From Gigaspora rosea (taxonomy: Eukaryota; Glomeromycota; Glomeromycetes; Diversisporales; Gigasporaceae): a stretch of DNA of 64,000 bases. The position numbers were made by a program, and so were the translations under genes. The stretch covers positions 281,370 to 345,369 of the forward strand of contig QKWP01000254.1 of NCBI GenBank assembly GCA_003550325.1. The letters are read 5' to 3'. Positions 47,607 through 60,529 of this stretch are shown in pieces. Position 1 is the stretch's first letter; each line of letters begins with the position of its first letter. The notes under the pieces are model-generated. The model did no database searches, was not told the origin of the DNA, and was given only the letters and a program-made list of their open reading frames with translations.

Positions 47607-48925
47607 GGGTGTGGCGACATAGAGAAGCTGTCTGGTTGTCACCCCCAAGCAGCAGGTCTAGGGTTCAAATCCCACTGGAGACGAATTGAAAAATAGGCCT
47701 GTGCTATAGTAATATTTGTTCATTGATCGGTCGGGTATATTACCTGTAACTTTGGTACCACCATCTTGAATGGGAGCTTTGGTGTAGTTGTGTAAGTTAC
47801 ACAGACAAATCCAAGGGACCGGAACAATTGAAACCCGCTTGGCAAGTCCCGAGTGGAGAGATAGCTGGACTTTCAAAGGTACCAGGAAAAAGGATCTTGG
47901 CGGTGACTGACCGGAAAATCTGAACGGGCAAGAGCCCCTATGGCAAAAGGGGCCCACCATCCTTGCCGCTAGAGTCGTACCAGAGGAAAAAGCATGTGTT
48001 ATAGAAGCATGAACCAAGAAAAGGGAGACCTTAGACACCTAAAGCCTGGCAGACCGATCCTTCTGGACCACTGGATTGGTAGTCTGGAATGACTGGAGAA
48101 AAGGATCCAAAAGAGTGACTGACCGGGTACTGGGATTTAGTGAACTTCGCAAGGGCAGACAGAACTATTTGGCCAATAAAAAGTGGAAGCATAGAGGTGT
48201 GTACATATCAAGACCCAACAGAGCTCTGGGCGTACCTATATGGAAGTCTTCAGACATTATGAGGATCTGGGACCACCAATACGGATATATGCTAGTACAA
48301 GTGCATGCAGTGGTAATCGGGTTCCCCTAGCCTCATGATGCCATCCAACTATATTCGGCACTGGAAGCATTTGCAAAACATGCCCAGGAATCTCGGCACC
48401 ATAGCAGGAAGTACAGTCGATCACACATTTCCAAATTCGGAACGTTAAATCCTAAGGGTCCTCAAGTCGCAGGAAACCGGCTGGTTGCGGCAGCATACAG
48501 GCTTAAGATACTTACCCTTGTAGTAGAGGCAGCTGCATGGCTTGAGATACAAACCCTGAGAAGTACGCTAGTAAGGGATTGTCTGGGTAACCAGATTTCA
48601 GGTACACCAACCTGGAAGCATAAAGCGCCTATCTGGCAACACACACCAAATTGGAAGTGATGAATTAGGAAATGTGGGTAAAGTGGCGGACATGTGGACG
48701 TTGATTGTTGGTTGGAAAGGGACGTACAAATCCAGGTCAACTATATAAATGGGAATATTGAAGGCTCTGGTGGGTTTTAGCTGTGGATAAAAGGTTTCAT
48801 AGCCTGAAGTCCTAGTCTCAATACTTGTATATAATATGTATGTATAAAAGGCACTACCATATGTCAATTTGCTTAAGTATTAATAAAGTCTGGGGCAGAA
48901 GCTACACCCCTAATATTAAAAAAAA
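47607..48925 (+). mobile_element. Long tRNA-headed SINE-like element, copy E (about 1.3 kb)
   Basis: Head GGGTGTGGCGACATAGAGAA with B box GGTTCAAATCC (47662-47672); body; poly(A) 48918-48932. The 16-bp target duplication AAAAAAAGAATTAATA (47590-47605, 48926-48941) overlaps the A tail. The first ~450 bp are related to copy A (ACTGGATTGGTAGTCTGGA; TTATAGAAGCATGAACCA); the 3' ~600 bp are different, with a distinct tail (TATTAATAAAGTCTGGGGCA). No reverse transcriptase or other coding capacity is seen. ORFs within (48076-48330 and minus-strand ones) are shadows. Confidence 0.88.
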
Positions 48926-48941
48926 AAAAAAAGAATTAATA

Positions 48942-49975
48942 CAATCATTGTCTGCCACTACTATTTGACACTATCATATATATAATAAATATCAATTCTT
49001 TATTACTACATAAATTATTTCATTCAAAATTATAAAAAAAAAATCTGATATATCTTTCATGATAATTTTGCAAACCTGATATGTTTATTTCTATGCACCC
49101 ACGAAGTTCTGAATTCGTCCAAAAAAAATTACAACATAGGCTGTTCTAAAACTCTTGTTATTTCAAGAACTTTTGTCATTGCCTATATCAAAAATTTTAA
49201 AAAAAAGAAACATTAGTAAAAAAAAATTGAACCAAAATAATCAAAAAATCAAAATTTATCCAATATTCATTATTGAAGGAAAAAATATTCATTAACTTCA
49301 CGTATTAACCTCAACAGTCGTTCTAATAAACAGAAAAAAAGGGTAAAAACCCAATAAACTCAAATGAAAAGAAAATAAAAAAAGATATTTACATTGCTTT
49401 AGTTCCAAGTTGAAAAGAATTAGTCAATAAAAAAATCCTGTTATTAAACTTGTATTTTAGTGAAACAAAGACCTATAAAAAAAAATAGTAATAGTTAAAG
49501 AGAATTGAAGGAATTGAATCCAAAACAAGAAAAGAAATTAATATACACTATTTCCAGTTCCTAACTTATGCTTTTATGTACTGAAGACCTATAAAAAACC
49601 CCAAAGTTGTAAGTTCTTATTTAGAAATTAAACCCAAATGAGTCCAGTTCCTAACTCGTGTTTTTGTGTACCAAAGACCTATAAAAAACCAAGTTCTTAT
49701 TTTAAAAAAAAAGGAATTAAACTCAAATGAAAATGTAAACTGGCACCTATGTACCTTTATCGCAGTATGATCTCACGTCAGATCATACAGATCCAGATCT
49801 TCAGGCACTCATTCTATGTCCAACTGCTCTAACAAAGCAAAGATCTACAAAAAGAAGAAATTATCAGTTCTGTAAAAAAAGGAAAACCCCCAAAGAATAT
49901 ACACTGATACTTATCCAGTTCACGGCTTTTTTCCCAGATTGCCCAAATCTGAATTTCTAAATCTTTACTTTATGC
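48942..49975. repeat. AT-rich DNA with a ~110-bp imperfect direct repeat (49440-49740)
   Basis: CCAGTTCCTAACTxxTGxTTTT..AAGACCTATAAAAAACC recurs at about 49445 (partial), 49555 and 49640. No gene is seen. Confidence 0.5.
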
Positions 49976-49983
49976 ATTCTAAC

Positions 49984-50295
49984 TAGGGTTCGAGGCACAG
50001 GTAAAAAATTAGGCATGCCTCTAAGGGCATGCCGTGAGTTAAAGCATGTCCTTTATGCCTATAGACATGCTCTTTTTATATAGAAAGTATCAAACAATTC
50101 TTTCCATTCTCTAATATTGCTTGACTATCTACACTCCTGATTACTTCTAACTATACTAGCCAATCAGATATGACATTTATGTCACATAACTAGGGCATGC
50201 CCAACAGCTAAAGGCATGCCTATAGGCATTCCCCTAAGGCATGCCCCAAAGGCATGCCTCAAAGGCATGCCTGTACCTTTGTGTCTTGAACCCTA
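49984..50295. mobile_element. 312-bp hAT MITE with GGCATGCC words
   Basis: Target duplication ATTCTAAC / ATTCTGAC (49976-49983, 50296-50303; 7 of 8). Ends TAGGGTTCGAGGCACA and complement of TAGGGTTCAAGACACA. GGCATGCC, itself a perfect palindrome, and close variants occur about ten times in the two subterminal zones. Confidence 0.88.
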
Positions 50296-50299
50296 ATTC

Positions 50300-52480
50300 T
50301 GACCATTCCAACAAAGAGATACTTGTAAAAGAAAGAATTATTAGCTCCTATTTTAAAAAACACTTAAACACAGAATATAAAAATAAAAACTAGTATTTAC
50401 CATTTATTCCAGTTTTACAGTTTTTTGCGCTGATCCTAAATCTCTTAAATGCTCAATTTATATTTCGATTATTCCAATTAAGCAAGGCCCACTACTTTAA
50501 AAAAAATGCTAGTTTTTATTTTTTGAAAAAAAAATAAATAGAATAAAACTAATACTTATTGTTTTATTGTTTAGCTCAGTTTTCAGTTTTTATCCAAAAA
50601 CACCATTATACACTAATAGCTAGAATAGTTAGAGCTATTCATATATATTTATGCAAGTTGCAATAAAACAATTTTTCACATTCGAGCTATTAGTATTTTT
50701 ACTATCTATGAAATGTCATTTTATAAATGATTTGCTAATTAAATTTTTATTATTCGGGCTGATCCGAAAAAAATAAATTCAGAAATTAGAGCCCTATTTT
50801 AATTTTAGGGTTTGAATTAAACACACCAATAAGATACTATGTTAAACACTAACTGCACCATGGATTTTGTATAACAGTAAATTTTTTCTTCTTTGCACTA
50901 TATAGATCAGTGTTGTTAACTGGAATGGTACTTTACTGGATGTTCAGATAATTCCAGTGTTCCAGTAGTTCCAGTAAAGTTTTCACTAAAAGGGATTAAT
51001 TTACTGGAACCAATATAATATTAGCCAATCAAAATACGAATAAGAATTAAGGTTATTGTATATATGTGATATTGGGGTAGGTGGGTGACACATCCACTTA
51101 TTTGCGCGGGTAATACAAGCTCCTGGAGAGGAAATAGCCAATCAGAGAGTGCAAATTTTGACTATTCCAGATCAGCCTGATGAAGAATTCGAACACGTGT
51201 AAAAGAAAAAAAACGAAAATACACAAAAACTAATGTTTAAATTGATCTTGGTGCACTAATTAAAAATGACAGGAATGAAATTTTACTTAGATTAAATATT
51301 ACTCTAACCCTATAGCCTCTAACGTTAAGGCACTAACACTAAATTTTTATCTCATGCACTTAGTTTATTTACAAAATCAGATTTCCTTTTTTGGTTTTGT
51401 ATTACCTGCGCAAATAAGTGAATGTGGTGGGTGACTAGAGATGCTAATAGAGTGCTTTAGAGTAGCATGGCGGACATTTGTTTTAATTGGTTAAAAAATG
51501 TAAACAAGTAAACAAATATGCAATGTAAATTATTATATAAAATTAGATTTTCAAATTTGATAATTATTCGATAATCCACAAAAATGAATCTGATTGGCTA
51601 TTTAATTACATTTTTTTTTAAATTCACATAATTTTTTTATAATATTAAAGTTATTAAAGCCTACAAACATATAATTAAAATTAATATTTAAAGACGTGAA
51701 GATTTAGAATCCACCAAAGTTACAATTGAATTTACCCATTCGCCTGAGTTATACTTGTTCAAAAAAGAGGTAAATGACTAGTAGATGGCTAAAGTTTCAA
51801 TATCAGTTAAGGTTTAAATTTTCTTTTCAAATGCTTTATCTTGTTAATTGATGATCCGCCAGTCAATCGGAGAATTTTTTATATAATAATGTGATGCAGA
51901 TCATATATAATTAAAGCCTGTAATAAAGTTTTTGGTTATAAGTAAAGTCGATAAATTTTTTATTAAATTTCACATTAAAGTAGCACAAATTGTAGAATAA
52001 TACCGTGAGTTCTCGATTATAAGAGTTTCAAATACTATTTTTTTTTTGGTAGACTTTATTTTGTAAGCATGCGGTATTTACTAAGTAATATCTTGAATAA
52101 TTAAATCTAGTAAATTTGGACAAGGTATTTAGTATACTCTGTTTTTAGCTTACCTTATACCTAAATTTGTATATTTTTTTTTAATTTTGAAGTTTCGAAA
52201 GCATAGATAACAAGAAAAATACCAGAAGCAAAATCGTAAGATGTACGTAACTACTAAACTATTATTTATTGATATTTGAAATTTACCGAATACAGGAACA
52301 TTTGATTATTACCTAAAAAAATTTATTTTTATAGTTATTTTTACCTGGTTCTGTCTCTCGTTAAAGCTAGAGTATTGTATTAGTATTTACTCTGTTTCAT
52401 TTGAATTAGTCAGTAAATCCAGTTCAATCACTTGTCATGGCGCGTTAAGCGTATTTAATTCATCTATTACGCCATTAACA
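50300..52480. other. AT-rich DNA with one solo hAT-like end
   Basis: At 50910-50990 CAGTGTTGTTAACTGGAATG and repeated ACTGGAA/TTCCAGT words look like one end of another stuttering hAT MITE, but I found no second end. 51300-51340 has CTCTAACCCTATAGCCTCTA. No gene is supported. Confidence 0.4.
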
Positions 52481-52734
52481 CTCTCTAAGTGCAATTTATA
52501 GAACCAAATGTAGGTATTTTACAAGAACTTTGTTCAAATTTCACCTTTGACGGGGATTTTGTTTCATTAGGTGTTTCGTTAGGTGTTTCATTGTTCGTCA
52601 AGGGTCTCGTTTTTTGTCAAGGGTCTCGTTTTTTACTGAATTTCGTCACTTCGTCAGTTAATAGATTTGGTTTTGTCTTTTGTCATTTTTGAAACCGTTT
52701 CATCTAACAATACTAGATACGCTATTTTTGTGAC

Positions 52735-53410
52735 AAGAAATCTGTAGAAATAGGAAATGCCAGTGGAATTGGAGTTGAAAAGAACGAACATAATAAAATC
52801 ACTTATCATCACAAATTTGCAGAGATGGGAAATGCTAGCGGAATATATGATGTTGAATATTGTTGTTGGAATTGGAATTGGAGTTGATAAGGCGAACATA
52901 TAGAATCCATTTATTATTTTAAATATGCAGAGATAGGAAATACCATCGGAATATATGATGTTGGGTTTTGCTATCTAAATGAAATTGGAGTTGAAAAAGA
53001 TAAAAATGCAAAGTTGAAAAGCAAACATATGATTATCTTAAATTGTGAAATGCCAGCAGAATATGATGTTGGATACTGCTATTGAAATGGAATTGGGAAA
53101 TAGAATTGGGAAATAGACAAACTGCTATATTAGCCAAAATTATTGAATCACCCATTATTAAGTATGTATTGTATATTATTAATTTGTAGAAAATAACAAG
53201 AGAATTGGGAAATAGAATTGAAAGTTGAAAAGGATGAACTTCATCATGTATTATTACCAATCCGCAGAGATGTAATGCAAGCAGAATATGTAATGTTGGT
53301 TATTGTTATTAAATTGGAATTGGAGTTGAAAAGGATGAACATTAGACATTCATATATTATCAAAAATCTGCAAAGGTAAAAGAAACTAACAGAACATGTA
53401 ATGTTGGTAC
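52735..53410 (+). repeat. Degenerate ~115-bp tandem repeat, five to six copies
   Basis: Unit contains GCAGAGATxGGAAATGCxAG + CGGAATATATGATGTTG + AATTGGAATTGGAGTTGAAA. Copies start near 52735, 52815, 52925, 53040, 53260 and 53375 with small insertions of GGGAAATAGAATT. Confidence 0.7.
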
Positions 53411-53455
53411 TGAACCCTATAATCTAAAGTTTGATCTGGTTCGGCACGATCATTA

Positions 53456-53622
53456 TGCAGCTGTTTCATAAATCCTGGGACATCTGGAAAAAAATTGTCT
53501 GACCGAATATTTTCTATTTGATAAGTTATAATGATTACTACCAAATCAAAACTTAATTGAGTTAGAAAATATTCGATCGGTCAATTTTTTCTAAATGTCT
53601 CAGAATTTATGAAAACAACTGT
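53456..53622. mobile_element. ~167-bp fold-back MITE
   Basis: Left TGTTTCATAAATCCTGGGAC and right complement (TGTTTTCATAAATTCTGAGAC); arms about 60 bp reach GACCGAATATTTTCTA / complement. Target duplication not resolved. Confidence 0.7.
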
Positions 53623-53629
53623 AAAGCAT

Positions 53630-55170
53630 CAGTTAGATTCCGTAATAGTGGTTCATTGCAATTAACGATCTGTTGTACAAATGTATTTTAAGAACATGTA
53701 AATAACTTTATTTATTTTTATTTTTTTTAGATAATGTATTGCACATCTTATAGTCCCCCTGCTTCTATTCATATGCAAATTGCCAATTATGCTATGGGTA
53801 ATAATTGTTCTAGCTGATAATATATGCAGGTTTCCCTTATAGTTGTATAGTATTAGAGCTCTAGTTAGTCAAAATATTTAGCAATAGTAATTTAGTTAGT
53901 TACAGAATTAGTTTGTTCAAATGTCGGCTTATTGGATTGGATATTTGAGAATGTATAGGTAGCCATTAATATTTAGGTGTTATATATGTAAATAAATTTT
54001 ATTTGTTTTAAAACTTTTTAAATCTCGTACATATTGTATATTTTTTTATACTTTTTTAGCTTCTGTAAACTTTTAACTTAATAACGACATTTTATTCGAA
54101 TATTAAGATTGAATGAATAAATATTCGATTATTCATTTGACCAGATCAGAAGTTTAAAATTTAAAAAATGTATTCATATAAAGAACAGCCTAAAAATCAT
54201 TCACGCCGTGGACATTGACCCTTTTTCTTAATAAAAAAGCATTGTTAGTGAATGTTGAAAAGGTTAATCATAATAAAACTGTCAATTACATAAGACAAAA
54301 GTTACGCATTGATACTTAACTTGCATTGTTAATAAAATATATAATCCACTTCGAAGCACTCTAGAAATAGGTTATATATTTTATTATAATTTGGAGTACT
54401 TCAACAACCTATTTACTAAATCAGTAATTAAGATTCAACCTACCTGTTAAGTAGCTTTTATTTTCCAGGGGTAATAGCAGGTTGGTTGAGTAATTAGTGA
54501 GTTTATTAAGTTGGTTGGGTATTTAGTAAGTAGGTTAGTTGGGTAATTGGCAAGTAGGTGGGTAGGTAGGTAATTAGCAGCTCGGTTAAATTTACAGATA
54601 TAGTTTTAAAGTTACAAATTTATATTTCAATATGAAAAATTAAAAAAATCTGCACATTAACGAATTCGAATTTTTATTAATTAAAACACGTCATTTTTAC
54701 TTAATAATTGTAGATCATTTTATCTGGTTGACTCGCGGATCATCAATTAAGTATATTTTTTTTATTTAGAGCAAGTGTTAGTTATTAAAACGTGTTGAAT
54801 ATATTTATAAAAAAGTGAAGTCTTATAAGATTTTCTGAATAGAGCTTATTAAATTTGCGAAAGAATTAATAGTAGATTAACTTATTTATATAATAAAGAT
54901 ACTTCAGGCTAGCGAGATTTTTTTTTATTATTAATATCTACTAATATATTTACAGGATGCCATAAGGCATTTTATTTATTTTTAAATTTTGAATTTCAAT
55001 CATTTTTTATGTTAAATTTTGAATTAATTAAAATTTAAACCACTTACTGTACAAAATTTTATTATCTCAAAATAATAGTTAAATGGTAGTCACAGATTTT
55101 GGCATATCAAAAAAAAGCTATTCTATATTGGGCTTATATTACGTACAATTCTACTATCTCTATCTCGAAT
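53630..55170. repeat. AT-rich DNA with a ~20-bp GGTTGGGTAATTAG repeat (54465-54580)
   Basis: 54465-54580 holds about six imperfect units of TTGGTTGGGTAATTAGxAAG. The remainder shows no gene. Confidence 0.5.
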
Positions 55171-55173
55171 GTA

Positions 55174-57170
55174 GCAAATAATTAAACGAAGTAATCTTTT
55201 TTTCACCATATTAGCACCATTAACTTTAATGCTTTCACTAATTAAAAATATAATTAATGCATACCCACAAGAAGCACTAATAATGTCTCATCAAATTATA
55301 CGACGCAATGCTCATCGATTGCTTAAATTTATTAACACTTTGTTACAAGTAAGTTATATATTAAAATTTTTAATAAGAATAAGTTCAAATCATAAAAGCA
55401 TTTACAGTAATTTTAGGACTATTATATTTGTTTCTTATACAGTTTTCAGTTATAAAATCTAATAAATTAGAATTCTGTGTTGTGAAGATTTTAATCAAGC
55501 TGTGGAAGATAAGGTTTATTTAGATTATGATATGTACGGAACAATAATATTTAATTTTTGTAAGCATTTCAAAAAATATGTGAAAATATGTGTTTTAAAA
55601 AAAAATCAATTCATTTTTTTTCTTTTTCTTTTTTTTTTTTTATATTTTTTGACGAGTTTGCTAGATACTTGCAAGTAAACAAAAGAATACTATGCTAAAA
55701 TACCTTTTACAAAATATTCAGTTCTTTCTCATAAGCCTAATACTATTTGGTTTCCTAAAAAGGACCTAAGTGTACCTGTCATGCTGTTTCACTAACGAAA
55801 CAGGTTTCGGTGATGATCCATTAGTAGCTATACCAAAAGGGCTTTTTACTCCTTTCAATGAAGCCTAACATCCCTTCTTCTACCAAACTTCCTATTATCT
55901 TTAGTTTTTTTAAAACCTTTTGTTTCCACTTCTCTTTCCGTTTCTTCTGGCCTTTCGGAGATTGTTTTCTTCATTTTTCTTTTTTTCCCCTTATGTCTAG
56001 CCTTTTTCCTCAATTTTTTTTGTATGCAATGTCATTTTCTTTCTCCTATTCATTTACTGTCTGACACCGGTCTTTTCAAATAATTTCAAAAAAACTGTTT
56101 CATGTTATGTTTAGAATATCTTTAATAATATAGTCGTTATTCTGTTAGAGTGAAGCCACTTTTGAATTCTTATCTGAGCTTTGTGACAAAATTTCAACCC
56201 TTTTCGTGCACCAATTATCTTTTCTTGCTTTTCTCCAAAAATTAAATTTAGCAACTTCTGTTTGGACAGTCGTTTCCAAATGTCTTTTGGCAAATTGTTC
56301 CAAGCAAATTCTGCTGCTACCAATTGAATCGCCACCACGAAATTTTGTAGCCTTTACATTCAGCCAAATGATCATGTACTTCCTTGGTTTCTAATTGCAG
56401 CTAAGACAATTTAAAGATTCGTATGATCTGGTCTTCTCTTATTTAGTAGGTCAAGAAGAGGTAGATTTTCTGAAAGGCATTTGATAATGAAACAAGCTTT
56501 TTTACTTCTTCTGGTTGTTGAACCTCATATACCGGTAAAAATCAATTCATTAAAACATGCAGTATTTAATTTAATTAATATATTTTGTTTGTTAAAGGTT
56601 CGAATGCACTAAAGCAGTATTGTCACTTGGACGTTTTTTGGACATTTTGGACATTTTTTCAAATTAAAATTACTTAAAATTTTATTAAGATAATCTATTT
56701 TAATTTTTTCACCAATGAGTCCAGCACCTAAAAAAATATATAATTATATATTTTTTAAATTACTTTATTGATTAGTTAAACATGGGACATAGGCTTGAAC
56801 GATTTTGAACAATCTTGGACGTTGGACAAAAAACATATAAAAAAGATGATAGTTCTTGAAAGTGTCAGATACAGGTTAATAAATATTTCTTGTTAATTTA
56901 TTGAATTAGATACTGCAAACATTTTACTTTTTCTTTCAATTCAGGAGTTGGTATTCCAAAATTAGCCCTTTCAAATCTATTTCTATACTTTTAATAGATA
57001 GAATCTCAATGTTTGTATAGTCATGAAGGTACTGAAATAGGGCTTGCACTTGCCAAAGAACTTATTACATGTCATAGTGAAAATATCACTGTAACTTTAG
57101 TAATAAATAAAGGAACGATATTTAAATGTTGGTTTTCGATATTTACCAAAAAATAATTGAGAGTCCAATA
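55174..57170 (+). pseudogene. Histidine-kinase gene remnant
   Basis: Three fragments in family order. 55174-55350: SNLFFTILAPLTLMLSLIKN.. and RNAHRLLKFINTLLQ, matching the HisKA segment F-F-T-N-V-S-H-E-F-R-T-P-L-T-L-M-L but with the V-S-H-E-x-R part, including the phosphorylated His, deleted. 55485-55590: EDKVYLDYDMYGTIIFNFCK, the region leading to the N box. 56940-57150: N-S-G-V-G-I-P (D1 box with Asp to Asn), LALSNLF, two stops, then SHEGTEIGLALAKELITCHS and NKGTIFKCWF (G2 box). The ~1.4 kb between fragments 2 and 3 includes a MITE. The locus cannot encode a working kinase. Confidence 0.7.
56604..56850. mobile_element. hAT MITE related to 58410-58689, right end eroded
   Basis: Left end CAGTATTGTCACTTGGAC; repeated TTGGACGT/GGACATTT words; interior AAATTACTTAAAATTTTATT matches the reverse complement of 58410-58689. 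The right terminus is not recognisable. It lies inside the histidine-kinase remnant. Confidence 0.55.
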
Positions 57171-57179
57171 AGTTATAAT

Positions 57180-58400
57180 TGAGAATTTGATTTGATATTT
57201 ATAGTCTAAACTGGATAACTAATAAGTATTTAACTCATTGCTTAATAGTTATTATTTGTATTAATTCATCAATAAATATATGTCCATCCGTTTCAATTAC
57301 TATTTCATTTTGGCAATAATATTATGTACTATAATATAAAAGATCATTTAATTACCAATCCAGATAAAATTGGCACTATAGCTATTATTACTATATTTGA
57401 AATTGGGAATAAACAAATATATAAACAATATATTAGTAAATCTGATAATGACCTCTTATGAAAGTTATTTTTTGTACTAAGTAAACATTATTTTTTAATA
57501 TAAGTAAAGTTGTAAAGCAGGCTCGTGTGCATCTACTGGTAAAATTTTATTAAAATCAGACCTGTAGATAAAAAAATATAAGTAAAAACGTCTTTAAAAT
57601 TCTTTAAATCATATAAAAATTTTATATATACAGGCTTGTTTCAAATTTTGTACTATGTTGTTTATACAGTAATTATAAATCAAACCAGTGGTGTTAAACA
57701 TCAGTATGCAGTGTAATGTGAAGATCACAATCAAAAAAATAAACAAAAAAAAATAAACAAAAGTTAAAGTTGATAAATGTTAAGTTAGAGTTAATAGTTA
57801 GGGTTAGGGTGGGCATAGTATATAGTAAAATTTCACAAGGGGGGTTTTTTTTTTTAAAAAGAAAAGATGGTTTCATAGATAAAATTTTGAGTTAGAAGGT
57901 ATTTTTTAAAAAAATAGCAAAACAACAAAAATTTTATGTTACACCTGATCTTTACATTACACTGCATTTAAAAAATTTGATTGGTGAAAATCATTATGGT
58001 GTTGAACACCAGTGGTGTAATTTAGTAAAACCGTTGTTTATATATTTGTTTTGCCCCAATTCTAAATATAAAAATATTGCTGATCTTATCTGAATTGGCA
58101 ATTAAGCTCTCTGCATTGAACATGCTATCCAGAACCTACTAAAATAATAAATTCTTAATTATACAATTATATAATATTATCATATTGGCATGTTAACTTT
58201 AGCATATTTAGGAAAATTATATAGGAATCACTGTATAGAACTTGACTTAAATAATAATAAAATTTATTTATACTAAATTAAAAAAAAAGAAAATAGAAAT
58301 AAGGCAATACAAATAAAATAAACTGGTTTTTATAACATTAGAAAATTTTAAACCCAGCCGCCCAGAGATTTTTTTTATATATGTAAAGTTTTTTATATAT
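57180..58400. repeat. Repeat-rich AT DNA with an inverted pair around 57690 and 58020
   Basis: CCAGTGGTGTTAAACATCAG (57686) and GTTGAACACCAGTGGTGTAA (about 58001) are inverted, as are GCAGTGTAATGTGAAGATCA (57709) and its complement near 57966; GTTAGGGTTAGGGT lies between. A second inverted pair (57355-57410 and 58050-58105, CCAATT..TTATCTGGATTGG) encloses it. Nested MITEs are likely; exact ends are not resolved. No gene. Confidence 0.5.
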
Positions 58401-58409
58401 AGTGCTACA

Positions 58410-58689
58410 TAGTGTTGTCATGTCTACTATGTCCAAGACTTTTTTTACCCATGTCCACGTTCAAATATCTACAGTGTCCACAACTGTCCAAAGAACATTT
58501 TGACTTTAAAATTTAATAGATTAGTTTAAAAAAGATATGATTATATATTTTTTATAGTTCTGAATATTTTTCTAAAAAAAAAAAAATAGGTTATCTTAAT
58601 AAAATTTTAAGTAATTTAGATTTATTTTTTTGCCCATAATTATCCACAATTGTCTACAAATTGTTCAGAGCTATCCTGTAACAACACTA
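58410..58689. mobile_element. 280-bp hAT MITE with TGTCCA words
   Basis: Ends TAGTGTTGTCATG and complement of TAGTGTTGTTACAG; flanks GTGCTACA / GTACCACA (58402-58409, 58690-58697; 6 of 8). TGTCCA/TGTCCAC words recur on both sides. Confidence 0.75.
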
Positions 58690-58699
58690 GTACCACAGT

Positions 58700-60450
58700 T
58701 AAAAATTTTAACCTGTAACTTCAATGCAAATTGGTAATACCAAAAGACTCCAGTGACCCAAGCTATTTGAAATTACAAGGTTTGAAATAATAATTTATTT
58801 CCATGTTTGAATGTAATAGCAGGAAACAGATTATTGTTGCAAAAGATTATAGGTTAACCAAGTAATTGTTAGTCTTTAATTGTTGGTTTGCCAAGGGAAG
58901 TAGAAAGATAGGAAGTAGAAAGCTTCTATTGAATATTGTTGTTTGCTCAATGATGTGAAGCAGTGTTGTTAGTACAAGGGCTATAAAAGAATATAATGCA
59001 GTAGTTCTTAATAACTCAAAAAGTATTTAAAGCCTGAGTTTTTGCGCTACTGCTATTTTATCAAACTATGTCTCTGGATATGATTTAAATTATAATGACT
59101 TGATTATATAGTTATAATAAGAATCAGATTTTCATAGTGTAGTAGTTTTAGTTAAATTGTATTTTTTATATTGTCATTATATTGTTTTAGTGTAGTTTTT
59201 TATTATTATTGGCCGGAGCGTAGCAACGGACATTTAGTGTTTACGCATGGTGATATAAAAGTTACGTTTTTATGTGGTTTGATCTAAAAAAATTACTTTT
59301 TTGATTTTTTTTATATCAATTACATAAAATTAGATCAGAACCACAAATTGGAAATTTTTTGTCTGTCCACACGTGTATCGCGTAAAAAAAAATCCCTGAT
59401 AAAAAAAAATCAACAAACAGACCTGCCAATTAAATAATTTTTTAATAAATTTACATATTCTATTAGTTGAACGCCTAAAATTTACAAAAAAATTTGAACA
59501 TAAATTTGTTTTTGAAACTTTGTAGATATTTTGTAAAAATTTCCAAGCAATTTTTTGTCTTTTTAATGAGTTGAATCGTTTTGAAACCGATAATTTTAAT
59601 AAATATATTTATTATTATTATTATTATTTTTTTTTAAAGTGAGGCCTTGCTCATATATATTTATCATTATTAATATTACCGTTATTAATATAAGCTATAG
59701 TAAAATTATTAGCTAGACACTTATAAACAAATTAGATTTAAATAATTATACTATATACTGTATTATTAAATATATACAACTATTATATATTATATTAAAA
59801 TAATTAATTAGTTTTATTTAAAATTTTGAATTTTAAAATATTTTCGCTCCGGCCTCACAATGCTATGCATTAGCCTAGTTATAATAAATCTCTAATGTTT
59901 AATTAATTACATCATTTACAACTTATTAAAATCAATTATGTAGATTGATCAAATTAAGTGATAACACCTGTAATTAATTTTTATGACATCATAAACCCAT
60001 GAACCCGATATTCCATCATTGCTCTCCCAACAAATTGTCACTTCTGTAACCCATTACGCTCAAAGAACCTACAGACCCAATTTTCAGGAAATTTGCTAAA
60101 TGACTCTATGACTCCTAACAATAGAAATAGGCTGAAAAGTAAATTCTTGATTTGGTTGTTTTTTTGGTTTTTTTAAATTTCGACTTACAAGAATGCATGA
60201 GAATAAAATTCTTTAGATCATTAAGAATATTCTCCTTTAATTCAGGCATATTGCCTATGAGTATTTTAGATACTATAAGTCCGTATTAAATGTTAATGAG
60301 AAAAGAATTTTTTGGGAAAGATCATATGTAGAGCATGGGAATATATAGAATCCTTTAAAATATTCTTCAATATTTCTATATATTATCTAATATTTATAAA
60401 AAATTTAATTATAACTTTTGAATTTATATTTTATTTGTTTAAAATATGAA
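58700..60450. other. AT-rich DNA with a possible element at 59211-59857
   Basis: GGCCGGAGCG at about 59211 and CGCTCCGGCC ending near 59857 are inverted and may bound an element; no target duplication is seen. A (TTA)n microsatellite lies at 59608-59628. No gene is supported. Confidence 0.4.
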
Positions 60451-60529
60451 TATGTACCTAAATTGCTTTTGTTTTATTATACGATATTAATTCATAACAG
60501 AATTTTACATCTGAATAATTAAGAAAATG

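Noticed and set aside
56111-56394. Overlapping minus-strand frames of 75-76 codons between histidine-kinase fragments
   Set aside because: Composition looks protein-like, but I cannot match them to any family or choose between the frames.
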